Shown here in pieces: positions 25,419-32,651 of a DNA stretch of 32,651 bases. Both the position numbers and the translations under genes were made by a program. Origin of the DNA: Desulfosporosinus sp. (lineage in GTDB: Bacteria > Bacillota > Desulfitobacteriia > Desulfitobacteriales > Desulfitobacteriaceae); NCBI GenBank assembly GCA_031292055.1, contig JARLHV010000055.1:1-32651 (forward strand), written 5' to 3'. Within the stretch, counting starts at the first letter, position 1. Each line of letters starts with the position of its first letter. The notes under the pieces were generated by a model that searched no databases, was not told where the DNA came from, and saw only the letters and a list, made by a program, of their open reading frames with translations.

Positions 25419-25507
25419 TTATTGGTATGTATTAAATAGGGTTAATACTTGCGTTGTTGTCACCATTAGCGACCGTATAGTATAAATGTAAGGTTATAAT
25501 TCCCCAA

Positions 25508-25569
25508 GCGTCAAATAGCTCATTTATCCTGAGTGGGATAAGGGGCTATTTGACGCTCACATTTTTTTG
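25508..25569 (+). terminator. Strong intrinsic terminator after CBASS
   Basis: AGCGTCAAATAGC at 25508-25520 pairs perfectly with GCTATTTGACGCT at 25546-25558, with further TTATCC/GGATAA pairing inside, and a run of seven T follows within a few bases. Confidence 0.8.
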
Positions 25570-25784
25570 TAAGACAAAGGGTCTCGTCTAATTAGGACTG
25601 TTGAAATTTGATCTTTTATTAGTGTTGACGTTATCTAGCGTTGCGTTTATAAAGGTATACTTTTTAGCTAACTCATAAAAAGAGCGTTTTAGTAGGTTAT
25701 TAAGGTACTTAAATATATTTGCAAATGTTTATATATCTCTATTTGAATATTTCGGTGTGACAGAGCCGCCGACACGCTCTGGGC
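25570..25784. other. Gene-free AT-rich stretch
   Basis: I see no gene or clear signal between the CBASS terminator and the start of the IS21-like element. The sequence just outside that element (cagagccgcc at 25761-25770) loosely resembles its end repeats. Confidence 0.4.
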
Positions 25785-26044
25785 TGAGCCACCTTCACGC
25801 TGAAAATGAGCCACGATGTTGCTGGTTGAACCACCAGTTAGATAAACAGTTAACAGTTAATCCCGTCGACCCAAAAGATAGACTTTACATGGGGGCTGAG
25901 GATGCTACCCTATACCAAGGGATGGGGCTTACCCAAGAGGAATACCTCCGTATGAGCCACAGCCCTCGACCCATTGAAGCATCCAAAGCAGGGTCACATG
26001 TCAAGTCTACCCCAGAGTGGCTCACCCTGCGTGAAGGTGGCTCA
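25785..26044. mobile_element. 260-bp MITE-like derivative with IS21-type ends
   Basis: TGAGCCACCTTCACGC at 25785-25800 is the perfect inverted repeat of the 16 bp at 26029-26044. A second GAGCCAC (25808-25814) and its inverse GTGGCTC (26017-26023) lie just inside each end. Multiple short terminal repeats beginning TG are typical of the IS21 family. At 260 bp it cannot encode IstA or IstB, so it is a non-autonomous or internally deleted element. An open frame across it (97 codons, from 25757) looks incidental. Confidence 0.6.
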
Positions 26045-26255
26045 ACTTGAGCGTTTCGATGGCTCTCGCAGAGCATATTATTCACTATTGAACTTTACAA
26101 ATAATTACCTACAAAAATAAACAAATATCAAATAGTTTTATCACCATTACCAAATTTATATAGCTTCTTCAAGCTTCTACTGCTAAACTATGGAAAAGCC
26201 TTAATCATTTCCGTACAGAGTGGATTTGATCATAGTCCTGTGCAGGGAGGAAGCT

Positions 26256-27695
26256 ATGGATATTAAGATCCCTTTTGGTTTGCGTGAGGGTAAAATAGTA
26301 CATATATCCGACATTGCCGAAGTAGAGAGGGGATTGCGCTGTCGATGTATTTGTCCTCAATGCCATTCTATTCTTATTGCAAAGCTTGGCGTTAAAAACG
26401 TCCATCATTTTGCACATCAGAATGTAGATTGTCCATTTGCACTTGAAACAGCTCTTCATCTTTTTGCTAAACAAGTATTAGAGGAAACAAAATATATACA
26501 TCTCCCGAAAGTGGCCTATTATTGGCACGCAAAAGAGACTGTAATGTACCCTGAAAGTATATTATATTTTGACTCAGTAACCATTGAGACAAGATTTGGA
26601 ACTATAGTTCCAGATATTATTCTCCGCAAAGGAAGAAGCGAATTGATTGTTGAAATCAAAGTTACTCATGAAATAGACTCTGATAAATTTGATAAGATAT
26701 TCTCTATGGATATTTCCACGGTTGAGATAGATTTAAGTTCCTTCGATAACACCAATTTTAACAAAGCCGTTGTTACCAGGGCGATTATACAAGGACTAGA
26801 ATATAAAGAGTGGATATATAACTCAAAAGCTATGGCTGAAGAAGAAAGACAACAAAAGATATATGAAAAAGATCAAGCAGAATTAAATATTCAGAGAGCC
26901 AAAGAAGAGGAAGAATTAAAACGGCAAAGGGCATTAAACCATAGTCAGAAACTAATCAGGGTTCAACGTTTGCTTGATCTAGGTACTATTGTGTCGTTAA
27001 GAAATCGTTGGGAAAAAGAAATTGCAGATAACCCTTTGTGGATAGATGTATCAAAGGGGCTAAGTTTCACTCTTTTTAATTTGCCAAAATACCTCAATAG
27101 TGAGATTGAAGGTGAGCTTGTCTTTAATTGCGATAGGCGTATATGGCAAGCTCTATTATTCCGCGTCTTTTGTATAGGGTCAAATCAAAGATCATCTCTT
27201 GTTGGCGTAAAAAGTGTCATTGAATGGTTGAAGAAGAAACCTTATCCGCTGCCTCTTAATTGGGATATGATGTATCTAAAGGACTTGCCCGAATATAGTA
27301 ATCATCCAGGTATCGCCGAAGTTATTTGTGAATTCTTTTTAATACTTACACAATATGGGTTAATGAAACCGACCGATAGGACATTAGCTACCCGTGGTGC
27401 GGCGTATTATTGGTGGTTTGAACGGATTAGTTCGAAGTCTTCTCAAAAATATCAAATATCAACAGATTTTCTGAATCTGCATAAAGAAGCCAAAATAGTT
27501 GAGTTGCAACGAGTAAAGCAAGCGAGTGTTGATCGGGAAGAACGCGAGTTAGAGTATAAGCTTAGTCGAGAAGAACAAGAGTTAGAGGATAGACTTGATC
27601 GAGAATGGGACATTGAGTATCGCAGAAATTACATGGCTCAGAAAGCAAAAGTGATAGCGGAGAGGGTTGCAAAGGAAAAACAGATTAAGAAATAG
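26256..27695 (+). CDS. CoiA-like PD-(D/E)XK nuclease protein
   Basis: A 479-aa protein with a Cys/His N-terminal part (CRCICPQCHSIL, then HHFAHQNVDCPFALETALHL). A nuclease core follows, in which PDII (D120) and EIKVTHEID (E133, K135) form the PD-ExK signature. This is the architecture of the competence protein CoiA family. After about residue 185 the protein departs from CoiA: a Glu/Lys/Arg-rich coiled coil, a globular middle, and a second highly charged repeat (DREERELEYKLSREEQELED). GGGAGGA precedes ATG 26256, which I prefer over an upstream GTG. It is flanked on both sides by IS21-type end sequences, so it may be mobile cargo; a defence or DNA-processing role is possible but unproven. Confidence 0.7.
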   Translation: MDIKIPFGLREGKIVHISDIAEVERGLRCRCICPQCHSILIAKLGVKNVHHFAHQNVDCPFALETALHLFAKQVLEETKYIHLPKVAYYWHAKETVMYPESILYFDSVTIETRFGTIVPDIILRKGRSELIVEIKVTHEIDSDKFDKIFSMDISTVEIDLSSFDNTNFNKAVVTRAIIQGLEYKEWIYNSKAMAEEERQQKIYEKDQAELNIQRAKEEEELKRQRALNHSQKLIRVQRLLDLGTIVSLRNRWEKEIADNPLWIDVSKGLSFTLFNLPKYLNSEIEGELVFNCDRRIWQALLFRVFCIGSNQRSSLVGVKSVIEWLKKKPYPLPLNWDMMYLKDLPEYSNHPGIAEVICEFFLILTQYGLMKPTDRTLATRGAAYYWWFERISSKSSQKYQISTDFLNLHKEAKIVELQRVKQASVDREERELEYKLSREEQELEDRLDREWDIEYRRNYMAQKAKVIAERVAKEKQIKK

Positions 27696-27712
27696 TCGGA
27701 GAGGTGGCTCAA

Positions 27713-27905
27713 CGACTTCCTGAATAGCGGCCCTCTACCCCCCAATCATTATATCCGTCTTTACGTCCAGGTCATTACCGGGACGTAAATGTCAAGTCGA
27801 CCCCAGAGTGGCTCTGTATCCGGAAGGGTGGCTCTCACCGTCCGGAATTGAAGCTCAAATCGCTCCGGATTATTCAGCTGACAGTCTCTTGTGGAATGGC
27901 TCAGT
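27713..27905. mobile_element. Further IS21-type end repeats (remnant)
   Basis: GTGGCTC-type repeats occur at 27714-27720, in gagtggctctg and agggtggctctc near 27808-27835, and in gaatggctcag near 27895. The 26 bp at 27789-27814 match the segment at 25998-26023 with a single difference. These are the right-end repeats of the same IS family as the 260-bp element; no transposase gene remains. Confidence 0.5.
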
Positions 27906-27927
27906 TTAACCTTCAACAAGAAATTAT

Positions 27928-27963
27928 CCCCTATGTCAAAAAGTATACTTTTCGACATAGGGG
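27928..27963. promoter_or_regulatory. 36-bp palindrome, candidate recombinase site
   Basis: The two 18-nt halves centred on GTATAC are complementary at all but one pair (CCCCTATGTC ... GACATAGGGG). The half-site TATGTCAAAAA recurs at 27981-27991. Its size and position upstream of a serine recombinase suit a res or crossover site. Confidence 0.5.
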
Positions 27964-27990
27964 GAATGGGGCACTTTTTGTATGTCAAAA

Positions 27991-28016
27991 ATACAACAAA
28001 TATATATTTGTTGTAT
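27991..28016. promoter_or_regulatory. 26-bp perfect palindrome overlapping the recombinase promoter
   Basis: ATACAACAAATAT is followed directly by its complement. Its right end covers the -35 box TTGTTG (28008-28013), which is 16 bp from TATAAT (28030-28035). A protein bound here, probably the recombinase itself, would repress the gene. Confidence 0.6.
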
Positions 28017-28068
28017 TGCAACTAACTTGTATAATATATGAAACGGTTAGTTGAGGGAGTTGGGCAAT

Positions 28069-28674
28069 GTGAGAAAGTTTTTCTATGCAAGAGTGAGCAG
28101 CAAGGATCAATCTCTGGAAAGACAAATTATTGCCGCAAAAGAGGCGGGAATAGAGGATGAGTGTATTTTTATCGAGAAGGCCAGTGGCAAGGATTTTAAA
28201 AGACCTGAATATCAATTGATGAAGCGTATGCTTAGGAAAGACGATATTTTGTATGTTAAGTCCTTAGACCGGCTGGGCAGGAACAAACAAATGATATTAG
28301 ATGAATGGCATGAGCTTACCAGAACAAAAAAGGTCCATATGGTTGTGTTGGATATGCCATTATTGGATACGACAAAATACAAAGACATGAATGGATTAGA
28401 AAATTTAATCTCTGATCTGATATTGCAGTTATTGAGCTATATGGCAGAAGACGAACGCAAACGAATAAAGGAGAGGCAAGAGGAAGGCATACGAATTGCA
28501 ATAAATAATGGCGTGAAGTTCGGAAGAAAAAAGATAGCTTCCAATAGCAATTTCGTATCAGTGTACGATGATTGGAAGCTGGGGAACATAACTGCTTTAA
28601 AGGCAATGGAACTTGTTGGTATGAAGGCTAATACTTTTTACCGAAGAGTTAAGGAACATGAAGCACCTATTTGA
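28069..28674 (+). CDS. Serine recombinase (resolvase/invertase family)
   Basis: A 201-aa small serine recombinase. Read from GTG 28069 it begins VRKFFYARVSSKDQSLERQI, putting the nucleophile at the canonical S10 with R8 nearby; KSLDRLGRN supplies the other catalytic arginines. The long E helix (LLSYMAEDERKRIKERQEEG) and a C-terminal helix-turn-helix (ITALKAMELVGMKANTFYRR) complete a Tn3-resolvase/Hin-type protein. GTG is preferred because GAGGGAG lies 9 nt upstream and the protein then starts at the family position. No Tn3 transposase is nearby. Two palindromes just upstream probably form its res/operator site, so it may be a leftover resolvase of a plasmid or transposon that delivered part of the island. 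Confidence 0.88.
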   Translation: MRKFFYARVSSKDQSLERQIIAAKEAGIEDECIFIEKASGKDFKRPEYQLMKRMLRKDDILYVKSLDRLGRNKQMILDEWHELTRTKKVHMVVLDMPLLDTTKYKDMNGLENLISDLILQLLSYMAEDERKRIKERQEEGIRIAINNGVKFGRKKIASNSNFVSVYDDWKLGNITALKAMELVGMKANTFYRRVKEHEAPI

Positions 28675-28820
28675 ATTAGGAAGGGAAAATTCTGGCTTGC
28701 TGGTGTAAATATCCAAGTATCTTATTTAGGTAATAATTTTAATAATATATTAATATTATGATACTCTGCATAAACTTCGAATTTGCAAAAAGGTTTTCTG
28801 ATCTATCGAAAAAGGAGTTT

Positions 28821-28855
28821 TTATCTCAACATTCGCTCTGCGAAAGTTGAGATAA
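28821..28855. terminator. Stable stem-loop between recombinase and monooxygenase genes
   Basis: TTATCTCAAC pairs with GTTGAGATAA and, past one A-A mismatch, TTCGC pairs with GCGAA around a 3-nt loop. It lies between convergent genes, so it may end both transcripts, but neither strand has a clean U-tract after the stem. Confidence 0.45.
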
Positions 28856-28920
28856 GAACCTTACAATTTAGGAGGTAGGTGAAGTAATCAAACTACCTTC
28901 TAATCGATGATCGTTCAGGT

Positions 28921-29277
28921 TTAGCGTGTAAACCCTCCAATCGGTGACATATACGTACCGCCAAAAGCTTCCAGTGCGTCCTTAAGTTCCTTGGATGGAC
29001 TGCCATATACGACAAATCCTGTCGCATCGCCGAGAGCCATCAATCTTGCTGCAAACTTGTCATTAAATGTAGTCAAGTGGACTAACGCGGAATTAGAATC
29101 TAAATATCTTTCATGAATGTGACAGATATTATTAGCTTCATTTAAAGTCCATTCATAGGCTAAAGCACCGGGTTCGTTTTCTGTTGATTCGACTAGTTCG
29201 ACCATCAATTTTTTCAGATCATTAGCATTGCCTTTTGTTAAAGTTAATTCGAAGATCCAAGATATATTTTTGTTCAT
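28921..29277 (-). CDS. Putative quinol monooxygenase (ABM-like)
   Basis: A 118-aa ferredoxin-like alpha/beta protein resembling the antibiotic biosynthesis monooxygenase (ABM/YgiN) superfamily: WIFELTLTKGNANDLKKLMV, ESTENEPGALAYEWTL, ICHIHERYLDSNSALVHL. The C-terminal half (SKELKDALEAFGGTYMSPIG) is seen in family members annotated as putative quinol monooxygenases. It starts 55 bp downstream of the flavin oxidoreductase gene on the same strand, so both are probably one operon for reduction and oxygenation of quinones or aromatic compounds. The substrate cannot be deduced. Confidence 0.7.
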   Translation of the reverse strand: MNKNISWIFELTLTKGNANDLKKLMVELVESTENEPGALAYEWTLNEANNICHIHERYLDSNSALVHLTTFNDKFAARLMALGDATGFVVYGSPSKELKDALEAFGGTYMSPIGGFTR

Positions 29278-29332
29278 TTTTCAAAACTCCTCAAATATTT
29301 TTTTTGTATATTGTTAAATTTGCGAGCTAAAG

Positions 29333-31261
29333 CTATACTGTTTTTCCAGCAAGATATCCTTCTGTTGTTGCGGCAAGGACATTACGCACTTGTTTGGCAT
29401 CACCGATAACTTGAACATTAACGTTAAACTCAGTAAGTGCTTCTGCTAATGGATTAAATGCACGGTAACCTGCGGCTACGACGATAGTATCGGCAGGGAG
29501 TTCTGTTTCAATACCATGACTATCTTTAACAGTAACAGTATTTTCACCAACGCTTACAACGCTTGTGCCTGTCAAGATTGTAACATCACGTTCTTTAAGA
29601 GCTCTCGTCAAATGCCACTGAATGGCAATCGGTGCATCACTAGCAATCGTATCTTTCATCTCAACCACTGTAACGGCTTTTAACATCTGTGATAGGAAAT
29701 GAGCTGTTTCTGCACCGACTTGCCCACCACCGATAATTACGCAGCGTGATCCTGGTTTTACCTTTCCGTCAAGAATATCCTTAGCAAAGGTGGTCTTGGA
29801 ATTTTCTTTAAGACCAGAGATCGGCGGAAGTATTGGCTCCGAACCAGAGGCAAGAATAATGGAATCCGGATTTGTTTTCTTAATTAATTCCAAGGTAGCT
29901 TCGGTATTATAGTTAATGTCAACGCCTAGTTTTTTACACTGAGCAAGTTGCCATACAATAAAGTCGGTGATTTCGCCTTTTGTTGGTGGGATTGCGGCAA
30001 TATAGAATTGACCGCCAGCGTGCTCGCCCTTCTCATAAACAGTAACTTGATGACCGGCCCTAGCAGCTGTTATTGCAGCGTATAAACCTGCAGGTCCGGA
30101 ACCGACTACGGTAATATTTTTCTTTACTTCTGCGGGTTGAATACCACCTTCGTACTCAAGGCCAAGCTCAGGATTCAAAACACATCGTATTGGTTTATCG
30201 TTAAATAACGTGCCAATACAGCCATCGTTACAGCCAATACAACGACGAATATCTTCGAAACGGCCTTCTTGAGCTTTATTAGGCATTTCAGGATCGGTGA
30301 GCGAAGCTCTACCCATGGCAATGAAGTCTGCTTTATTGGAGGCTAAGATACTATCCGCTAAAAATGGATCATTAATTCTCGACACAGTAATCACTGGAAT
30401 ACTGACAACGTCTTTTATTGCTTTTGCCCAGTCAGTAAACCAACCATGGCTTGAGTGTGAACTTGCTACATTTAGATCAACAGAAAGGTAGTTTCCGACA
30501 GAAACGTGAATGATATCAAGACCTTCTGCTTCCATCATTCGCGCGATTGCTTTATTATCTTCAATCGTAAGTCCACCTTCAACAAATTCATCAGCCGAAA
30601 TACGCATTCCAACGATGAAATCTTCACCGCACTTTTCGCGAACATCTTGGATGATTTCTCGTGCGAATCTTGTACGGTTCCAGAAGTTGCCGCCGTATTC
30701 ATCAATTCGTTTGTTAGAATATAGCGAAAAGAATTGCGTAATCAAGTAGCCATGAGCACCGTGGATTTCAACACCGTCAAAACCACATTTTTTAGCTCTA
30801 AGTGCGGTATCGCCATACTTGCCAACCATTTCTTTAACTTCTTCTGTTGTTAAGGGGACTGGTATCTCATCGCCGAAAGGACACATAATCGCAGATGAAG
30901 ATCGTGGAAGACCATCAATGGCGCCTGAATTTGTTTGGCGACCACAGTGATAAATTTGTGCCAGTATCGTCGCAGCATATTTATGAACACGTTTTGGTAA
31001 TTCGCTGTGACTTTCGATCTGGTTATCATTCCAAAGACCAGCAGTTGCTTTAAAGCCGTGACCGAGAGGGTCCACGTTATAGTCTTCGGTTATAATTAGC
31101 CCCCAGCCACCTTTTGCTTTTTCTTCATGATAGGCAATATAACGCTCAGTTGCAGTACCGTCTTCGTTGCAGAAATCTGTTACCATCGCCGGGACTGTAA
31201 AGCGGTTCTTGATGGTTTTGCCTCGAATGCTAAATGGACTAAAAAGTTGGTCAAACATCAT
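29333..31261 (-). CDS. NADH:flavin oxidoreductase, 2,4-dienoyl-CoA reductase type
   Basis: A 642-aa fused flavoenzyme. The N-terminal Old-Yellow-Enzyme TIM barrel (FDQLFSPFSIRGKTIKNRF..., HGAHGYLITQFFS) is followed by a 4Fe-4S cysteine set (CIGCNDGC, then CVLNP; about C341, C344, C348, C360), then FAD (VVGSGPAGLYAA, near 387) and NAD(P)H (IIGGGQVGAETA, near 507) Rossmann motifs. This matches FadH/enoate-reductase enzymes that move electrons from NAD(P)H through FAD, Fe-S and FMN to an unsaturated substrate. I chose the ATG at 31261 because AAGGAGG lies 6 nt before it; the longer open frame upstream is the promoter region. The promoter is overlapped by a large palindrome shared with the divergent TetR gene, which probably represses it. 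Confidence 0.9.
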   Translation of the reverse strand: MMFDQLFSPFSIRGKTIKNRFTVPAMVTDFCNEDGTATERYIAYHEEKAKGGWGLIITEDYNVDPLGHGFKATAGLWNDNQIESHSELPKRVHKYAATILAQIYHCGRQTNSGAIDGLPRSSSAIMCPFGDEIPVPLTTEEVKEMVGKYGDTALRAKKCGFDGVEIHGAHGYLITQFFSLYSNKRIDEYGGNFWNRTRFAREIIQDVREKCGEDFIVGMRISADEFVEGGLTIEDNKAIARMMEAEGLDIIHVSVGNYLSVDLNVASSHSSHGWFTDWAKAIKDVVSIPVITVSRINDPFLADSILASNKADFIAMGRASLTDPEMPNKAQEGRFEDIRRCIGCNDGCIGTLFNDKPIRCVLNPELGLEYEGGIQPAEVKKNITVVGSGPAGLYAAITAARAGHQVTVYEKGEHAGGQFYIAAIPPTKGEITDFIVWQLAQCKKLGVDINYNTEATLELIKKTNPDSIILASGSEPILPPISGLKENSKTTFAKDILDGKVKPGSRCVIIGGGQVGAETAHFLSQMLKAVTVVEMKDTIASDAPIAIQWHLTRALKERDVTILTGTSVVSVGENTVTVKDSHGIETELPADTIVVAAGYRAFNPLAEALTEFNVNVQVIGDAKQVRNVLAATTEGYLAGKTV

Positions 31262-31301
31262 GCATTTCCTCCTTGACCCTTTATAATTTGAGTATAAATT
31301 C

Positions 31302-31330
31302 ACAATACCACATATTAACCGTATGGTCAA
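31302..31330 (-). promoter_or_regulatory. Promoter of the flavin oxidoreductase operon
   Basis: On the minus strand TTGACC (31330-31325) and TATTGT (31307-31302) are 17 bp apart. The left operator arm fills most of the spacer, so a bound TetR-family dimer would block RNA polymerase. Confidence 0.6.
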
Positions 31331-31369
31331 TGACCGGTTAGTTAATGACAATGCGGTTAATATGTGGTA
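31306..31369. promoter_or_regulatory. Divergent operator with 16-bp arms
   Basis: TACCACATATTAACCG at 31306-31321 is perfectly complementary to CGGTTAATATGTGGTA at 31354-31369. Between them is an 11-bp palindrome, GGTCAATGACC (31325-31335), plus further TTAACC/GGTTA half-sites. This fits binding of the adjacent TetR-type regulator over both promoters. Confidence 0.65.
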
Positions 31370-31372
31370 AGC

Positions 31373-31402
31373 TTGACAAAGGACAGAAATGCATGCTAGA
31401 AT
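31373..31402 (+). promoter_or_regulatory. Promoter of the TetR gene
   Basis: TTGACA at 31373-31378 and TAGAAT at 31397-31402 are separated by 18 bp, starting 4 bp after the right operator arm. The leader to the TetR start is about 180 nt and includes the 9-bp repeats. Confidence 0.6.
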
Positions 31403-31410
31403 GCTCAAAA

Positions 31411-31446
31411 ATATAACAAATATAACAAATATAACAAATATAACAA
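31411..31446 (+). repeat. Four tandem 9-bp repeats
   Basis: ATATAACAA is repeated exactly four times in the TetR leader. The copy number could vary by slippage and alter expression. Confidence 0.8.
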
Positions 31447-31590
31447 ATGCACGAACTACTGTGGTTAGAGCCTCACAACGGAATAGTCTAAGCTATAGGT
31501 GAAAAAACTAATCCCCAGCGTCTGTGTGCATTATATAGAAGTGTTAAGAAAGGTAAACTATAATGCGATTGCGTTATATAAGGTGAATCA

Positions 31591-32178
31591 ATGTCTATCA
31601 GTGAAAAGAATAAAATAGAACTTGAGAAACTGCGCCGTCAGCAAATTTCATCTGTTGCACTGGGTCTATTTTATAAGAACGGTTACAAGAACACTTCTAT
31701 GGTCGATATAGCGAAAGCTGCGAATATCAGTAAGGGACTAATCTATCATTACTTTAAGAATAAAGCTGAATTGTTATTCTCTTATCAAGATAAATTAGAT
31801 GATTGTCTTAATGAAATCAATGAATTCGAAAGTGCAAGAGAAGCAATTTATGAGTTTGGAAGACGCTTCTTATTGAGGGAAGTAGACGAAACTGGTTATA
31901 TACCGCCACTTCAAGTTTATGTCATTGTGTTTGTTAAGGGTGAAATGGACGATCCTGATTATATGGAAAGGAATCCGTTGTATCAAGATTTTGGACAAAA
32001 CTATTTCGGACCATTGTTTGCAAAGGGGATCGAGGCCGGTGAGTTTAAACAAGGTGATCCAAAACTGTACGGTGATATTTATTGGCATTATTTGCTTGGC
32101 AATGTTTTAGAAACGCTAGATGCTCGTAGATCCCCCAAAGAAACAAAGGATCTCAAAAAAGTCCTATCAATATTTTGA
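31591..32178 (+). CDS. TetR/AcrR-family regulator
   Basis: A 195-aa repressor with an N-terminal TetR helix-turn-helix (ALGLFYKNGYKNTSMVDIAK then AANISKGLIYHYFKNKAELL, about residues 20-58) and a helical ligand-binding domain. AAGGTG lies just before the ATG. Divergent placement from the flavin oxidoreductase/monooxygenase operon, with a long palindrome between, indicates that it controls that operon and itself, presumably released by a quinone or aromatic-type ligand (inference). The C-terminus (KKVLSIF) is followed in another frame by a plausible SYQYFEELFCGNN, so a small 3' frameshift cannot be excluded. Confidence 0.88.
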   Translation: MSISEKNKIELEKLRRQQISSVALGLFYKNGYKNTSMVDIAKAANISKGLIYHYFKNKAELLFSYQDKLDDCLNEINEFESAREAIYEFGRRFLLREVDETGYIPPLQVYVIVFVKGEMDDPDYMERNPLYQDFGQNYFGPLFAKGIEAGEFKQGDPKLYGDIYWHYLLGNVLETLDARRSPKETKDLKKVLSIF

Positions 32179-32240
32179 AGAACTTTTTTGTGGAAACAAC
32201 ATATGAACTTGATTTCTTAAGGGAGATGCCAATGGGCAGA

Positions 32241-32290
32241 TAAAAGAAGCAACCGCAATTGCCATGATGCAATGCTGGTTGCTTCTTTTA
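32241..32290. terminator. Bidirectional terminator
   Basis: TAAAAGAAGCAACC at 32241-32254 pairs perfectly with GGTTGCTTCTTTTA at 32277-32290. The stem ends in A-runs and T-runs on both strands and sits between the convergent TetR and HxlR genes. Confidence 0.75.
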
Positions 32291-32293
32291 AGT

Positions 32294-32617
32294 TTACTGA
32301 TTGTTTTTATAGGCAGTGCCCCACTGCTCCATCGCACTAATAATCGGGCGCATACTTTCACCCAGCTCGTTCAGGCTGTATTCCACACGGGGCGGCACCT
32401 CGGCGTAGACCTTGCGCGTTATGATTCCGTCCTCTTCCATAGAGCGAAGGCTATCCGTCAGTACCTTTTGACTGATGCCGGGAAGGCTCTTTTTCAGTTC
32501 GCCAAAGCGTTGTGTTCCAGCGAGCAGATTTCTCATGATCAACAGCTTCCACTTACTGCCGATAAGCTGTACTGTTGTGGCAACAGGACAAGCGGGCATT
32601 TCTTCTTTTGTCAGCAT
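32294..32617 (-). CDS. HxlR-family winged-helix regulator
   Basis: The 107-aa protein is a complete HxlR regulator: CPVATTVQLIGSKWKLLIMR, RFGELKKSLPGISQKVLTDS, LRSMEEDGIITRKVYAEVPP and RVEYSLNELGESMRPI. The single Cys near the N-terminus (C10) is the residue often used for redox or electrophile sensing in this family. GGAGGA precedes the ATG. Its target is probably a gene beyond the window edge, since it is transcribed away from that edge and its upstream region is cut off. Confidence 0.9.
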   Translation of the reverse strand: MLTKEEMPACPVATTVQLIGSKWKLLIMRNLLAGTQRFGELKKSLPGISQKVLTDSLRSMEEDGIITRKVYAEVPPRVEYSLNELGESMRPIISAMEQWGTAYKNNQ

Positions 32618-32651
32618 ACTCGTTCCTCCGTTTGTTTCAAATGTGATGTAA

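Noticed and set aside
25757..26050. 97-codon open frame over the MITE-like unit
   Set aside because: Both ends lie in terminal repeats, there is no ribosome site, and no domain is recognisable.
28821..28855. Stem-loop considered as an integron attC site
   Set aside because: GTTGAGA does not fit the GTTRRRY core, and no integrase of that type or cassette array is nearby.
31262..31408. 49-codon N-terminal extension of the flavin oxidoreductase
   Set aside because: It covers the promoter and operator, and AAGGAGG is placed correctly for the ATG at 31261.
31411..31446. Tandem repeats considered as a CRISPR array
   Set aside because: Units are 9 bp and directly adjacent with no spacers, and no cas genes are present.
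1..32651. tRNA, rRNA or riboswitch genes
   Set aside because: I saw no cloverleaf, rRNA-like or known riboswitch sequence when reading intergenic regions; a covariance-model search would be needed to exclude small ncRNAs.

Overview
The window looks like chromosome (or a large integrated element) of a low- to mid-GC Gram-positive bacterium of the Bacillota. Purine-rich Shine-Dalgarno sites precede most genes, sigma-A promoters are close to consensus, and the gene families are typical of that phylum (YdbC, YobI-type NTPase, HxlR and TetR regulators, a CoiA-like nuclease, a dienoyl-CoA-reductase-type flavoenzyme). I cannot name the genus. Composition is patchy: the large methylase/helicase/ATPase operon is clearly GC-richer than the AT-rich genes around 15-25 kb. 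This, with several gene remnants and IS-end-like repeats, points to an accumulated accessory (defence) island.

Layout. 0-2.6 kb: the 3' part of a ViaA-like von Willebrand A protein, an unrecognised 183-aa partner, a DUF3846 protein and a 64-aa orphan, punctuated by two strong hairpins. 2.7-3.8 kb: a HigB/HigA-type toxin-antitoxin pair and a decayed Rpn-like gene. 4.6-14.6 kb: a small Cro/CI-type regulator followed by three large co-directional genes: a DrmD-like SNF2 helicase with a C-terminal DUF3883 domain, a DrmMI-like DUF1156 (COG1743) adenine methylase, and a DUF499 (COG1483) ATPase with an N-terminal Swt1-type HEPN domain. This is DISARM-related, but DrmA, DrmB and DrmC are absent. 15.3-19.1 kb: a 1258-aa membrane-anchored YobI-type P-loop NTPase. 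Three copies of a 28-29-bp partly palindromic element lie just before the methylase module, just before the NTPase gene and just after it.

19.8-22.2 kb: a PIN-like nuclease gene split into two reading frames exactly at an A6 run, an unidentified remnant, the C-terminal remnant of a type III restriction Res subunit, and an intact YdbC. 22.4-25.6 kb: a minimal CBASS, with a Cap15-like 2TM/beta effector overlapping a CD-NTase and a divergent HTH regulator across a palindrome-rich promoter. 25.8-27.9 kb: IS21-like end sequences, including a 260-bp MITE-like unit, surrounding a CoiA-like nuclease gene. 28.0-28.7 kb: a serine recombinase with adjoining palindromes that resemble a res/operator site. 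28.9-32.6 kb: apparently ordinary metabolic genes, a flavin oxidoreductase plus quinol-monooxygenase-like operon divergent from a TetR regulator, and a convergent HxlR regulator.

How it may work together (inference): the island stacks modification-linked defence (helicase/methylase/ATPase), second-messenger abortive infection (CBASS), a possible membrane NTPase effector, a PIN nuclease and a toxin-antitoxin pair. The most interesting item is the three-gene helicase/DUF1156/DUF499 module with its own regulator. Close behind are the PIN gene split at a slippery site and the repeated palindromic elements bracketing modules.
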